Assembly: GCA_941918925.1 (NCBI GenBank)
Contig: OW799236.1
Coordinates: forward strand, 86,020,213 to 86,084,212
Direction: 5' to 3'
Length of the DNA stretch: 64,000 bases
DNA from: Phyto melanocephala
Lineage: Eukaryota > Arthropoda > Insecta > Diptera > Rhinophoridae
Part shown: in pieces, positions 1-10,819 of the stretch
Layout of the letters: each line of letters opens with the position of its first letter
How positions within the stretch are numbered: position 1 is the first letter of the stretch
The notes under the pieces: model-generated
Told to the model about the DNA's origin: nothing
Databases searched by the model: none
What the model saw: the letters and a program-made list of their open reading frames with translations, nothing else
Position numbers and translations under genes: made by a program

Positions 1-34
1 GTGTAAATGAGAAAAAAGGGCAAAATTAAAAAAA

Positions 35-860
35 ACAAGTAAGAGTGCTATATTCGGCCATGCCGAATCTTATATACCCTTCACAACGTGTAGTCATGCA
101 ATAACAGTTGCTTGTATCACCATTCATCCCATATGAAATACGTACACGTATGTATGTTAAAAAAACGAAAAAAAAAAAATTAAAAAAAAAAAATTTAAAA
201 AAAAATTTAAAAAAAAAATTTAAAAAAAAAATTTAAAAAAAAATTAAAAAAAAAATTAAAAAAAAATTATTATATATATAATATACATATATAAAACAAA
301 AAAAATAAAAAAAAAATATAAAAAATTAAAAAAAAAATAATAATAAAAATATAAATAATATATTAAATAAAAAATAAAAAAAAATAAAAAAAAAATTAAA
401 AAAAAATTTTTAAAAAAATTAAAAAAAATTTTTTTTGGCTCAGCTGGGATTCGATGACACGTTTTCTCTAACCAGTATACACGTTTGTATGTATGTATGT
501 TGTTGTAATGTTGTTTTTGTGAAAAAAAAATCGAGGTGGTCGTGGGTTTTTGCTCATATCTCAGTTGTTTATGTACCGATGTTTCTGATTTTCAACACCG
601 ATCTACTCCCGAATATTTCTGATATTTTAATACCTTACCCGGGTTCAACCTATATCGGGGGGCTTCAAAAAGTTGATTTCAACATACACACGGACAGACG
701 GTCAGACGGACAGACTGACAGACTGACAGGGCTTAATCGACTCCCCTATTCATAAGCTTTCAGAAAATATATACTTTATGGGGTCGGAAATGAAAATTGT
801 AGAAATTTCACACGGAATGACAAACCTATATATACCCTTTTTCACTGTGTGAAGGGTATA
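35..860 (+). repeat. HINE-A1, DINE-1/INE-1-like element, full length
   Basis: The left end reads ACAAGTAAGAGTGCTATATT followed by a small palindrome (ATTCGGC, two bases, GCCGAAT). The right end has the block ACGGACAGACGGTCAGACGG, then a TATACTTTATGGGGTCGGAA block and a GAAGGGTATA end. These blocks recur in the same order in several repeats of this window and match the layout of Drosophila DINE-1/INE-1, known as Helentron-derived non-autonomous elements. Positions about 163-433 are an A/T low-complexity expansion inside the element. The nearest relative here is 57128-57940. The 106-codon open frame at 435-755 lies wholly inside the repeat and is not a gene. Confidence 0.7.
163..433. repeat. 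A-rich low-complexity tract inside HINE-A1
   Basis: Runs of A broken by TT and TAT. The same kind of tract sits at the same place in the two sister elements (26400-26640 and 57305-57550), always just left of a GGCTCAGCTGG block, so it belongs to the family and is not a random microsatellite. Confidence 0.85.
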
Positions 861-1237
861 AAAAAAAAACTTCAAGTCAAAGTTTGTCTTTTCTATTATT
901 CGCACTTCAAAAACTTGTTTATTTATTTGAATTCTTTTTTAATGTGCAACTTACGAGTGTAGTTTTGCTTATTGCAATATTTATTGACCACCATGGTGGA
1001 TAATTAATAATTTAATTGTTGGAAATTATCAAGAAGAACGGTTAGTTATACGTCATGCTAAGCATATGGAAATTGCTTATACGCTTAATTCTGTTAATTC
1101 TGTGCGATAGATATGTTCCTCGAAAGTTCACGTAAAAATTATGGATTTGTTTCACGTTTAATATCTGGTAAGAAAAGAAAAATAAGTTCATGAAGAAAAA
1201 TTAATGACAAAAAACATTAAATTTTAAAGCATAAGTA

Positions 1238-2536
1238 AAGGGTTTTTCAATAAGAGCGCTAAAAAGTTTTTTTTTTAAATAAAACAAAAACGGGTTTGGA
1301 TATCAATGAAATTCTTTATTCCTGTGAAAGTACGTTCGATGCCATTATGTATGGAACTCGATTTCTTTTGCATGGCCACCACGGGCACGCTTGCAGAAGT
1401 CCAGACGCTGAACCCAATTTACGACGGTCTTCAAGCATAAATCGGGCGATACTGCTGCAATTTCACGTTCGGTATTCGTACGAAGTTTATCAATCGTCAC
1501 TGGATTGCTGGCATAGACCAAGGACTTTACGTAGCTTCACAGGAAATAGTCTAACGGCGTCAAATTGCACGACCAAGGCGGCCAATCGACTGGACCATTT
1601 CGTGAAATAACACGTTCTCCAAACTTGGTTTCCAATAAATTGATTGTGACATTCGCTGTGTGACTTGGCACACCGGCCTGTTCGAACCACATGTCCTCCA
1701 AGTCCATATCATTCAATTGGAGTCAAAAATATTCTGTTATCATTGAACGGTAGCGATTCCCATTCACAGTAACGTGCCGGTCTTGATCATCACGAAAGAA
1801 GTACGGCCAAATGACGCCGCCGGCCCATAAACCGCAGCAAACTGTAATTTTTTTGGGATGCAATGGTGGCTCATGGAGTACGTGTGGTTTTGTGTCTGAC
1901 CAATAACGCATATTTATCTTATTCACGAAGACATTCAGCCAGAAATGAGCCTCATCGCTGAAGATGTTTTTTCGATGAAAATCCGAATCGTTTTCAAGTT
2001 ATTGCTCAGCCCAATTTACGAATATACGACGCTTCTGGTGGTCAAGTGGCTTCAGTTCTTGCGTCAATTTGATCTTGTTAGGATGTAGGCCAAGATCTTT
2101 TCGCAAAATTCGCCACAACGACGTCACAGAAATGCCCAACGCTTGAGAACGACGTGTGAGAGACACATTTGGGCTTTCTTCAACTGAAGCCTCAGCGGCA
2201 GCAATATTTACGACACTACGGGCATTTTTTTGTCTCACTGGCACATTTTGTACTGTGCCCGTGGATTAAAATTCTTCCACTAGACGCTCAATTGTTGATC
2301 TGGTAGGACGATTATGACGTCCATAATTTGGACGTAGCACTCTTAACGTTGAGGCCACTGACTCCGAATTTCGGTAGTAAATTTTAATAATTTCGACTCG
2401 TTTTTGGCTCGTACATGTTTCTATCATGAAATGGCAAACCATACTGAAGAGAAATGTCAAAAGAGCGGCAAAAAATATGGCTTCGTGTTCTGTCCCTATC
2501 GGTCTACTTTTGTAGCGTGCCTGTTGAAAAACCCTT
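1238..2536 (-). mobile_element. mariner-type transposon (DD41D group), complete ends, dead
   Basis: The terminal inverted repeats begin AAGGGTTTTTCAATAAGAGC on the left and read AAGGGTTTTTCAACAGGCAC in reverse on the right. A TA target duplication flanks them (1236-1237 and 2537-2538). The length, 1299 bp, is normal for mariner. The transposase is on the minus strand. Spacing between the second and third catalytic positions in related copies in this window is 41 residues, the rosa-like DD41D arrangement. Confidence 0.88.
1330..2460 (-). pseudogene. mariner DD41D transposase, broken
   Basis: The protein would bind the element's ends and cut and paste it. In order on the minus strand: a paired helix-turn-helix region (2460-2250, with YGRHNRPTRSTIERLVEEF), a second DNA-binding part (2244-2000, with LRKDLGLHPNK), the first catalytic Asp in FSDEAHF (about 1945-1965), VTVNGNRYRSM (about 1745), and the last Asp in LTPLDYFL (about 1540). 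The second catalytic Asp, normally in a QDG motif, is Ala here (FEQAG, about 1680). The usual FLWGY has a stop in place of Trp (about 1530), and frameshifts separate the blocks. Two of the three acidic residues remain, but the enzyme cannot be active. Confidence 0.85.
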
Positions 2537-2539
2537 TAT

Positions 2540-3640
2540 AAAACGAATATTTAATCAGTATCACTAGCGTTGTAAAAATTTTTTAACGCGGAAAATTTTT
2601 GAGTCGGTGTTCGGTGAATTTTTTCTTAATTTTTAATGTTTTTTCGGAGACACTACTAAATTTAGAAAACAAATTTGTACTTAAACTGTTAATTAGAAAA
2701 TGGTATTGATTGATAAAACACGATGTTTCTGCTATGACAGGTCGTCAGAATACTATTGTTTTGAAAGAGCAACCATTTAAAACATGATTATGAGTGAATT
2801 TTTTTAAATTAATTTAACTTTATTTTCGTTTCTTGATATCTTGTATGGTTTATGAGATACAAAGTAACCACTTATATAAAAAAATAATGTATAAAAACTT
2901 TCAATTTAACCATTTCAAAGAGCAAAAATTAACACCCTGATGAAATAAATTTTTTCATATGTTGATAGCAATGTTGATGATGTTATCAATCATAATTTGT
3001 AATTTAAAGAGTGCAGTGGGCAGATGTTATAAATAATAAAATATTTATAGACTTTTAGACCGATTATCGATAGCAATCGAACTTCAAATTTTCACTTGTA
3101 AAATAAGGTATTTTAGATGGCAACAGACACTAAAAGCTGTAAAAAAAATATAACAAAATTCTATTTTTGTGACCGTCTCGGAGAAAAGCTGGTTTCGAAA
3201 AACAGGTTTGGACGAAAGAGTGGACTCTGGTGTGTAAAAGGGTGTAGAATAAAACGAAATGAGTAAGATTTCTTATAAAAATTTATTTACCCCATAAAAA
3301 CGTATAAAACGAACTTGGAAAAACGATATTTATTTTATCGAACTTTTTCTGCTTAAAATAAAAAATTCAATTTACATAAGCACAGGGCACGGTCAACATT
3401 CCGTTGTATACTGGCCTCACAGCAAATAGAACAAATGAGTATACACATTGACTGTTAAATAAAAACAATCATCTGTTCTTATCGCTACCTAACTGGTAGC
3501 TAGAGCAGGACAAAAATAGTGATAAAAATGAAAGATAATAAACAAACAAAAGTAAAAGGGTTGCTGTTTGGTTAAAAATTTCAATCCAACTCATTGTGGT
3601 AAAATATATGAAAAAGGAAAAACTAAAAATTTGTTACCGA
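2540..3640. other. Non-coding AT-rich stretch
   Basis: No open frame with recognisable content, no terminal repeats and no clear copy of the repeat families listed here was seen. It may be intronic or intergenic. Confidence 0.5.
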
Positions 3641-3644
3641 ATTC

Positions 3645-3830
3645 AATTAACTTAAGTCCCGGGAGTTAAATAGATGATATTTACAACCAACATGTAACCA
3701 TCGATCAAAGAGTGCTGATGATGAAATCGTAGCTGGTTTCAAAAATGCATTTACCTCGGCTAGTGTCGGTTAAAAATATAATTTTTCAGATTATTCTTTT
3801 ATTTATCACAATTAAAAAATTCTTTGTAAC
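3645..3830 (+). mobile_element. Relic of the hammerhead-bearing retroelement
   Basis: The order of blocks matches the reverse complement of the element at 29984-30689: a GTTAAATAGATGATATTTAC block, a ribozyme-like core, a GGCTAGTGTCGG block and an AT-rich tail. No second unit is present, so it is a partial or solo copy, and no target duplication was identified. Confidence 0.6.
3710..3757 (+). ncRNA. Degenerate type I hammerhead ribozyme motif (H1)
   Basis: Stem I 5' strand GAGTG, core box CTGATGA at 3715-3721, stem II GAAATC/GGTTTC with loop GTAGCT. The essential GAAA box reads AAAA (G12 changed to A at 3741) and the inner stem I partner is degraded, so cleavage is not expected. The outer stem I helix (GATC side, with GTGTC opposite) can still pair with G-U wobbles. 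Read as a relic of the motif intact at 30071-30118. Confidence 0.55.
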
Positions 3831-3955
3831 AATAAGAATGTTAATATGAACTCAAGCCTGATTAAAATTTAAAATATTAGTTTAAACAGAAAAAGTGCGA
3901 TAAAATAAAAATTCAATTAAAATTTTCCTTTTTTTGATTTTTTGGTTTTAAATTG

Positions 3956-4550
3956 TTTGTTTTTTCTGTCTTAGAATTTTTTTGGAGTTTGGACTTTTTT
4001 TCGGTGTTTCGTGATATGATACTTCGAGTTTTTTTTGTTTTCTTTTTTTCGGCGCTTTGACTTCAGCTTTCTTTTTCTCGTGATCCGGTGCTTCGATTTT
4101 TTTTTCTTGCTGGCAGGTTCAAATTTATTTTTCCAGTTTTTTTTTGCTTTAGGTTCTCTCTGCTTAGGAGCTTCAAAATCCCGTTTCTATGAATCAGTAC
4201 ATAAGACCCTGACATTCTTATATAAATACCATTTGCGATCTAACGATAAACCGCTTGGTGCAATGAACAGAAGTAATTTGTTTGGTAGCTCAGCCGTTAA
4301 TCGCAGATTAAATCTTTCTTTTTCTAAGTCCACAAGTTCTTTACATACAATTTCGATTTTTTTTACTCAAAGTGGTGGTAGTTGGTAATACCTAAAATGC
4401 AAACGTTTACAAAATTAATTTAAATGAATTTGAAAAATTAAAATCACAAAATCGCAACAGTTTACCTGGTAATCTTTTGTAAACTCCTTCGAAATGAGTA
4501 TCCCATTTTCATCACTCTACTTCACTTCCATTCACAATGTGTTCTTCGTA
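3956..4550 (-). pseudogene. Unrecognised gene remnant with a short intron and Lys-rich C-terminus
   Basis: I do not recognise this gene. On the minus strand a possible exon ends at 4466 (TTACCAG), followed by a 74-base intron (4465-4392) that starts GTAAAC and ends TTTGCATTTTAG, typical of fly short introns. The joined frame reads through DENGILISKEFTKDYQ, then after a one-base slip in an A8 run (about 4365) continues as IVCKELVDLEKERFNLRL and PSGLSLDRKWYLYKNVRVLC. An in-frame stop follows, then a basic Lys/Arg-rich stretch with KAPKKRKQKK in another frame. The coherent splice and composition suggest a decayed copy of a real gene. It could also be chance; the splice and frame are inferences. 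Confidence 0.4.
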
Positions 4551-4554
4551 TTAG

Positions 4555-5215
4555 TATACGCATACTAACCCTTTGCTGAGAGCGAACAGAAAGCGGCGTT
4601 GTTGCGTCAGTCAAATAGAGCAGCAACAATAGCAAAGGTATTGTCACACTAAAAGCGAAAAGAATACGTCACCACATAGGCATGACGTCACCATAGTCGG
4701 CACCTAATCATAACTACCATACCAAATCGCATCTCCCAACTGAAGGTGTGTTCACAGTGATAATGCGTTATGAAATTTTAAATATGTTTTTCTCAAAACT
4801 TCTCTTTTCTCGGAGAAGGCCACATATATGAAGTAAAAGAACTTCTAAAAATTTTTAACCTTTATTAGAGAACTTATGCTCCTTATAAGAGCAAGGACAA
4901 AATATTTGTATCGTAAGAAAGTTTATAATTTTACCAAATATGTTTTAACTCGCGTTTTTTTTAACTTTCATCGCTAGAAATACTTTTAAAATCATACTTA
5001 TTTGTATGTGATGGTTCAGTGATTTTAGTTCCGTTGTTAATCATTGACTTACAGTTTTGATACTGTTTGAGACTCTTCTGTATTTGACGATAATTACACT
5101 AGTATACAAATTTTGATTTTGAAAAAGTATTTTTTAGGGTAAGTAAATTTTTTTTATTTATGTTTACATACTGCATACAAAAATTACAATTATGTATATT
5201 TTAAAATTAGTTACA
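4555..5215. other. Non-coding stretch
   Basis: Moderately less AT-rich around 4560-4760, then AT-rich. No coding frame or repeat end was recognised. It separates two minus-strand gene remnants. Confidence 0.4.
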
Positions 5216-5220
5216 ATTTC

Positions 5221-6930
5221 TTAAAAAAAGTTTTTTGAAAAAATAATAGAAATTACACCGTTCTTCTGTTCGTTGGTAGAATTGCGACGTCGTTTCTTTG
5301 CTGCCCTATTGTAGTGTGCTTCTGGAGCATCTCGATAAATAGTCCAGCAGTAATCCGCTAACATTGAAACGTTCCACTTGCCCTGATATAGTTTTTCCAT
5401 GTTTGCGGTGTCCTGGTGGAAGCGCTCCCCGTGTTCATCGTTGAAGGCCCCACAGTTATCCGGAAAAAAGTCCAAATGAGAATGTAAAAAGTAGATTTTC
5501 AGGGACATGTTACAACCCAGTTGTTGGTAAGATGATAACATATTTCCAATAAGTTCAGCGTAGTTGTCAGTCCTCTTATTTCCCAAGAAGTTTTTCGTCA
5601 CGAGGCGAAAATTTTCCCAGGCTTTTTTTCTTTACCTTCCAAAATAGAGTCGAAGCGTTCATCTTTAAATAAATTTCTTATTTGGGGACCAACGAATATA
5701 CCCTCTTTGATCTTAGCCTCACTTAATCTTGGAAATTTCTGGCGAAGGTATTGAAAAGCAGTTCCATTTTTATTCATTGCTTTTACGAAATTCTTTATAA
5801 GCCCTAGTTTTATGTGCAGTGGTAGAAGTAACACTTTTTGTCGGTCAACTAAGCGGTTATTTTGAACATTTTTTTTTACCAAGCTGAAGTGACTGACGAT
5901 GAGACCACACCTTTTTCGTATAATGCTGCTTCCTGTCACGACTATCCCATTCGCACAGAAAGCAACAAAATTTCGTGTAGCCTAATTGTAGTCCAAGTAG
6001 AATAGCTATGACTTTTAAATCTCCGCAAATTTGCCATTCGTGTTCATCATATTTTATCTGCAGCAAGAGGGTTTTTATATTATCATAAGATTCTTTCATA
6101 TGGACTGCATAACCAATAGGAATCGATGGAAAAATATTTTGGTTATGTAACAATACAACTTTTAAACTTAATTTAGAGCCATCTATAAAAAGTCTCCATT
6201 CGTCCCATTTATATGTAATGTTAAGAGATCCCATCAAACCCCGGACATCTTTACAAAAAAATAAACTTTCAGCCATTTCAAAATATTGCATCAAGTGTTT
6301 TTGTCTGGTACGGAAACATGTTATAACCACACCACTTTCTAAAAGGTTCCATTGTTGTAATCTCGAACCTAAAAGTTCTGCTTTGTTCTTTGGCAATTCT
6401 AAGTCCCTTACAAAATCATTTAATTCAGCTTGCGTTATCATGTGTGACTGTGATGATGTGCTAGGTACCTCGTATTCTGACATTGACAAAATTGACGGTG
6501 AACCACCCGTGATTTCATCTTCGTCGCCACCGATGTTAGGACGTTTCGGGATCGGATAAAAATTGCTGTGCGAGAGAGGACGGGTAGCCGATGGTATATT
6601 TGAATATGTTATGACACTTTTCTTTTTTTTAGAAACGCCTTTGCCTTTTCCAAATATATGAGTCGTAATGCAGAAATTCCCTCCACTGCATTGGCACTGC
6701 AAAACGAAATGATGTTTTTTGCCGTTCAGCCAATTTCTCAGACCTGTAGCACATGGATTGCAGCAGAAATGTGGAACCCAGCTTTTATCTTGGTGTTTGA
6801 TGTTTTCGTTAAAGTAGTGATAATAGGCTTTTTTTATTATAGGCGATATACAACACCTTTGTTTACTAAATATCACCTCACCGCAAATATAACAAAAATT
6901 GTCGGGATTATTAACACATTTTCAAGACAT
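5221..6930 (-). pseudogene. Multicopy arthropod orphan protein, nearly complete, two frameshifts and an early stop
   Basis: This belongs to a large uncharacterised protein family found in many copies in aphids, flies and other arthropods; its copy number suggests a transposon-borne or transposase-like gene, but its reaction is unknown to me. The original start is probably ATG at 6930, since the next codons lead into a zinc-ribbon-like CYICGE and later CCNPC. Codon 3 is TGA, probably from CGA (Arg). Central landmarks are WDEWRLFIDGSKLSLK and FCCFLCEWDSRDR (a Cys pair). The C-terminal third has LPLHIKLGLIKNFVKAMNK, FLHSHLDFFPDNCG, DEHGERFHQD and WNVSMLADYCW. Frameshifts lie in an A9 run (about 5867-5877) and an A7 run (about 5622-5632). 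About 570 codons otherwise remain coherent, so the copy is recent or the indels are assembly errors. No terminal repeats were found around it. Confidence 0.75.
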
Positions 6931-6944
6931 TTTGCAATAAAATA

Positions 6945-7650
6945 GTATTATACTTTTTACTTTTAACACTTTTATCGCTAAATTATAAAGAAAAGAGCAC
7001 AAAAAAGCAATATTTTGGATATTTGATACCAACTAACTACGTAAATATCAACACTATGATGTTAAATGTGGGTACTTTCGTTAAATTCGAAACATATCAG
7101 GGATCGCAAAAACTAAAACTAATAAATGAATTTTACTTATCAATTCGTATTTTGCATGGACAGAGAAGCAAAAAATTATTTAAAATTATTTCGGATACTT
7201 TTTCTTGTATACTAGTGTTACCCATAATTATTTTCACATTGACAATTGTAATTTTAAACGCATTCTGGTCAAATTGCTTTCTAACATTTACAAAAACACA
7301 TATAAAAACAATTTTTTAGTGAACTATTTTATATTTTGAATGCTTTCAAACAAAATTGAAACAATTATTAAAGTAAAATTAACTCTATTTTCTAAAAAAT
7401 TTAACAGTTGAACAGTAAAATCCAATACATTAAATATGGTCACATTGTATTAATTTGTTTGGCGGCACAAGAAATGGCAAAAAATCTATTGTAGAGTTCG
7501 CTGCGTATAGCGAATTTCGACCGACGCCATAGTTGTATGCATTGTAATATACATAAATGTGTCTTGCATTCGTGGCAAAGTATTCGTCCAGCATTATATT
7601 GAAGTCATTGTGATTTAAAGAAATAAATACAGTATTGCAGTACTCTATAC
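6945..7650. other. Non-coding AT-rich stretch
   Basis: A 98-codon open frame (7023-7319) has only hydrophobic, AT-driven composition and no recognisable motif. Nothing else seen. Confidence 0.4.
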
Positions 7651-7910
7651 ATATATCTGTGGCTTGGACCTAAAAGGGCCAATGTCAAAATATTTACTTT
7701 TGAGAAAATTGGAATTGAACTTTAACTTTTAAAGGTGCTTTCATAGAGACATTGGCCAGCATTTTATTTATGAAGCTGTTCTGGGTTAAGTATGACTTTA
7801 GCTGACTTTACCATAATGAAATAGAGCAAGAAAACAAATCTAATGCAATGATTAACTCAAAAGAGCAAAAAATTGACATTGGCCCTTTTAGCTCCAAGCC
7901 ACCGATATAT
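7651..7910. mobile_element. Palindromic MITE, family H, copy 1
   Basis: Inverted ends of about 34 bases, with ATCTGTGGCTTGGACCTAAA on the left and its near-complement on the right (CTCCAAGCCACCGATAT). Alternating AT flanks are compatible with TA target sites. Two further copies lie at 25776-26020 and 40172-40401. It is too short to encode a transposase. Confidence 0.8.
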
Positions 7911-8887
7911 ATCGTTGGCCACAGGTTGAAAGGCCCTAATTCGTTAGTATTCGTAAGTGTTGTGTAAGTATTGTTATGAATGTGGATAGAGTACCCGAAC
8001 AAACTTCCAAAGTACACTCTGTATAAAACGTTTCATATTTTGTAACAACTCAAAAAGGGTTCTCTTATTTATAGAACATTTTCAATAAGTTCTGTGTTTA
8101 CAAAAAAAAGATAAAAAATATATTTTTTTAAGGCTTTTAATTAAAATTTAGCAATAACCAGTTAGCAAATTAACATTTTAGCCACAATTTTATGGGACAC
8201 ACAAAAACAAATATTTAGTTTTTTCTTTGTTTTTTTTTTAAACATCCCCATAAATTCAATAGTATTTTAAATAAAATTACATTTAACAGCAACTAATTTA
8301 TGGTTTACAGACAAATTCAAATAACAACTCTATGAAAAAAAGTATTTAAAAAAAAAACAACAACAACAAGCAGAACACAGAGAAATGTGGTAATTTGGTA
8401 AAAATTGTTTTTATATATATAATTTTTGTTTTTGTTGGAGGAGACTTTTGTTATATCACAAACATTAATTAACTAAATTAGTGTCAACATATAGTTTAAA
8501 GGGCAATAAATATTTAAGGGTTGCCATGGGATTTAAAGTTAATGAAATTTAAATAGATACAATTATGTTGAGTTTAAGAACTATAATTTGGTTTCTAATA
8601 AGCAACGCTTAGGTAATTATAATCTTTATTATATTTAGTTAGTTTTTGTGGAAAAGGGATTAAAAATATATCCTCTATCCTTTATCCACTTTACTGGAAC
8701 GGCATTTAAATTTAAACAAGTAAGTGTTCTATTTTCGGCGATAAAATCCTTAACTATTATGTACTTAGACAAAATGACCTCATTGTAGTGTAGCCTAGAT
8801 TTCATATTTAATATTAAATGCCATATTGATTTATTAATTCATTTTTGATTTTGTTAATGTGTGGGAAATAAACACGACTGCCTCTAT
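7911..8887. other. Non-coding AT-rich stretch
   Basis: Homopolymer-rich sequence without coding frames or repeat ends that I can support. Confidence 0.4.
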
Positions 8888-10058
8888 TTTTATACCGTTT
8901 ACACGAGAGTGTAAAAGGGTATATATTGGTTTGTCATTCCATTTTGTAAATTGTACAATATTCATTTTAGACCCTATAAAGTATATTCAGAATCCTTATA
9001 GATAGAGGTATTGATTAAACTATGTCCGTCTGTCTATGTATATGTTGAAATATTTTTGAAGGCATCGCATTAACTTGAGACTTATTTATGGTATAAATTT
9101 ATCAGATATGCTTTCGAAAATTTCGCAATTGAGAATTAGTTATGTAGACACATTACAAGCTAAGATGTAAGTAATAGAACATGATTGCCTCTGCTTTTTA
9201 CCCAAACAAAATCAGATTTTGCAGCTGCTATTCAACTTCTTGAAACGTTTGTCACGTATATGCAAAATGTGTACCTTTGGAAATATTTACAGTAAATTTT
9301 GGTTCAATTAACGATAAAAATATCGGCGAAAAAATTCTTGTTAAAGAAAATGTTAAGTAAAAGTTCAGATTATCGTTTACCTAAAAAAATAACAAGCGCT
9401 TTTATTTTTTCCGCATATTTTTACGACTAATATACTAGCTGTCTACAAGCCCTGGGATAACTTGAAGACAGGTTTCTTAAAATTTTTTAAGAATTGAAAT
9501 TAATCGGTCATTAATTGGCAAAGTTATAAGCAACAATTTTTTAAATATATCAAGTTCCTTATTAATTTTTGGACATGTTAGTAACACCAATTGCCAATCA
9601 TAACTAACAAATAGATTTGAACTAAATGCGGTAAAAACACTAAAATGCAACTGATTTAGTTTTACAAACGACACTAAATTGTTTTCAGCTTTTAGACAGC
9701 AAAGAGAAATAATATGAGAATCAAACAAAAATGCTTGACTAGCGAAATACAATCCATGATGGCCGCCACTACAAAATGGCGAACAATAAATTTATTTATG
9801 GGTCAAATCAAGTATTTAGAAATGTAACCCCTTCAAGAAGTTTAATATTGGTAACAAATGAAGTAAACTTATGAAAAAGTTGGAATTGAAAATGGCGTTC
9901 GAAACAAAATGGCGAACAGTATTCTTTTCTCGTCCCCATTAATATGGGTATCAAATGAAAGAGCTTGACTAGTAGAATACAACTAATTATGTGGAATTCA
10001 AATCAAAGATGACGTCAGAGAAAATATTAAACTTAAAATCTAGGCAAAGATATATACA
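8888..10058 (-). repeat. HINE-G1, reverse-oriented DINE-1-like element
   Basis: The left end is the reverse complement of a HINE 3' end: a TTTATACC palindrome with AGAGTGTAAAAGGGTATATA, then TTTGTCATTCC, a CCCTATAAAGTATATTC block and a GTCCGTCTGTC block. Further right are the family-G blocks GAGCTTGACTAGTAGAATAC and CAAAGATGACGTC. The 5' end is lost where the next repeat starts. Relatives: 62351-63528 (complete), 45838-46727, 34650-34906 and 11880-13510. Confidence 0.6.
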
Positions 10059-10061
10059 CAT

Positions 10062-10817
10062 GTACACAAAAAGAAAATTGATGTTCTAATTTCAAGAATT
10101 AAATTTTTATTTTAAGCTGAAATCATGCTTAAAAATTCAAGTACAATTTATTTGTGGATTTCTTAAAACAAGTAAAAAAACAGGATTGTTTTACGAAATC
10201 AACTACAAGACTATTAAAATAAGAATTAACTTCTTAAATTAATTCTCTCAAATTGAAAACAAGCTTATATTTTTTAGAGATTTGCTTAGATAGATACAAT
10301 CTTAAAAATTTCAAGTAGGTTTTTATAATTCTCATTTTGTTTATCATACTTTAACTATAAGTAATAATGTTTACGACAATAACGCTATAGCAGTTTCCGA
10401 GTTAACTAAGCTTTCATGATTTATCCGTTAGTTTTCTTTTTTAGTTTTAATGAAACGTATCGCTAAGAAAACGCAAAAGGGTAAGTAGTGCAGATACTGT
10501 ACTATACAACGATCAAACCAAGTAACGAATTCTTGAAACAATCGCATCTCCTAATTAATTCAATCTCATTTATACTTTAATAAATCTTCTTCCAAGCTTA
10601 CGTCAAGTACAGTTTCGGGCTTAAATCAAGCTAAAAATTCTTAAAATCAAACTTTTTTCGGCTTAACTATTCCCAAAATTAAGAAATTCGTACTTGACAC
10701 ATTTATTTTTAAATCAAGAATTTTGTACTTAGTTTAAAAAAATTTGTACTTACCGTACTTCTGACACCGCTTTAGATTGATTTATGTACGGATTACTTGA
10801 TTTATTTTTTGAGTGTA
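10062..10817. repeat. AT-rich TIR or fold-back element, family I
   Basis: Starts GTACACAAAAAGAAAATTGA and ends with the reverse of GTACACTCAAAAAATAAATC. The interior is built from variants of AAGTAAATT and AATTTAAG, as in 50453-53450 and 56600-57115. The boundaries are approximate and no clean target duplication was identified. Confidence 0.35.
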
Positions 10818-10819
10818 CA

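Noticed and set aside
435..755. Open frame of 106 codons
   Set aside because: Lies inside HINE-A1; the equivalent frame appears in the sister copy at 57607-57819, so it is repeat sequence.
3160..3240. Another hammerhead-like phrase (GCTGGTTTCGAAAA)
   Set aside because: Shares 14 bases with the stem II side, but there is no CTGATGA box upstream and no stem I.
4035..4388. Phe-rich open frame of 117 codons on the plus strand
   Set aside because: It is the mirror of the Lys-rich gene remnant on the minus strand; poly-Phe comes from reverse A-runs.
6218..6945. Two plus-strand frames of about 100 codons
   Set aside because: Shadows of the minus-strand orphan gene at 5221-6930.
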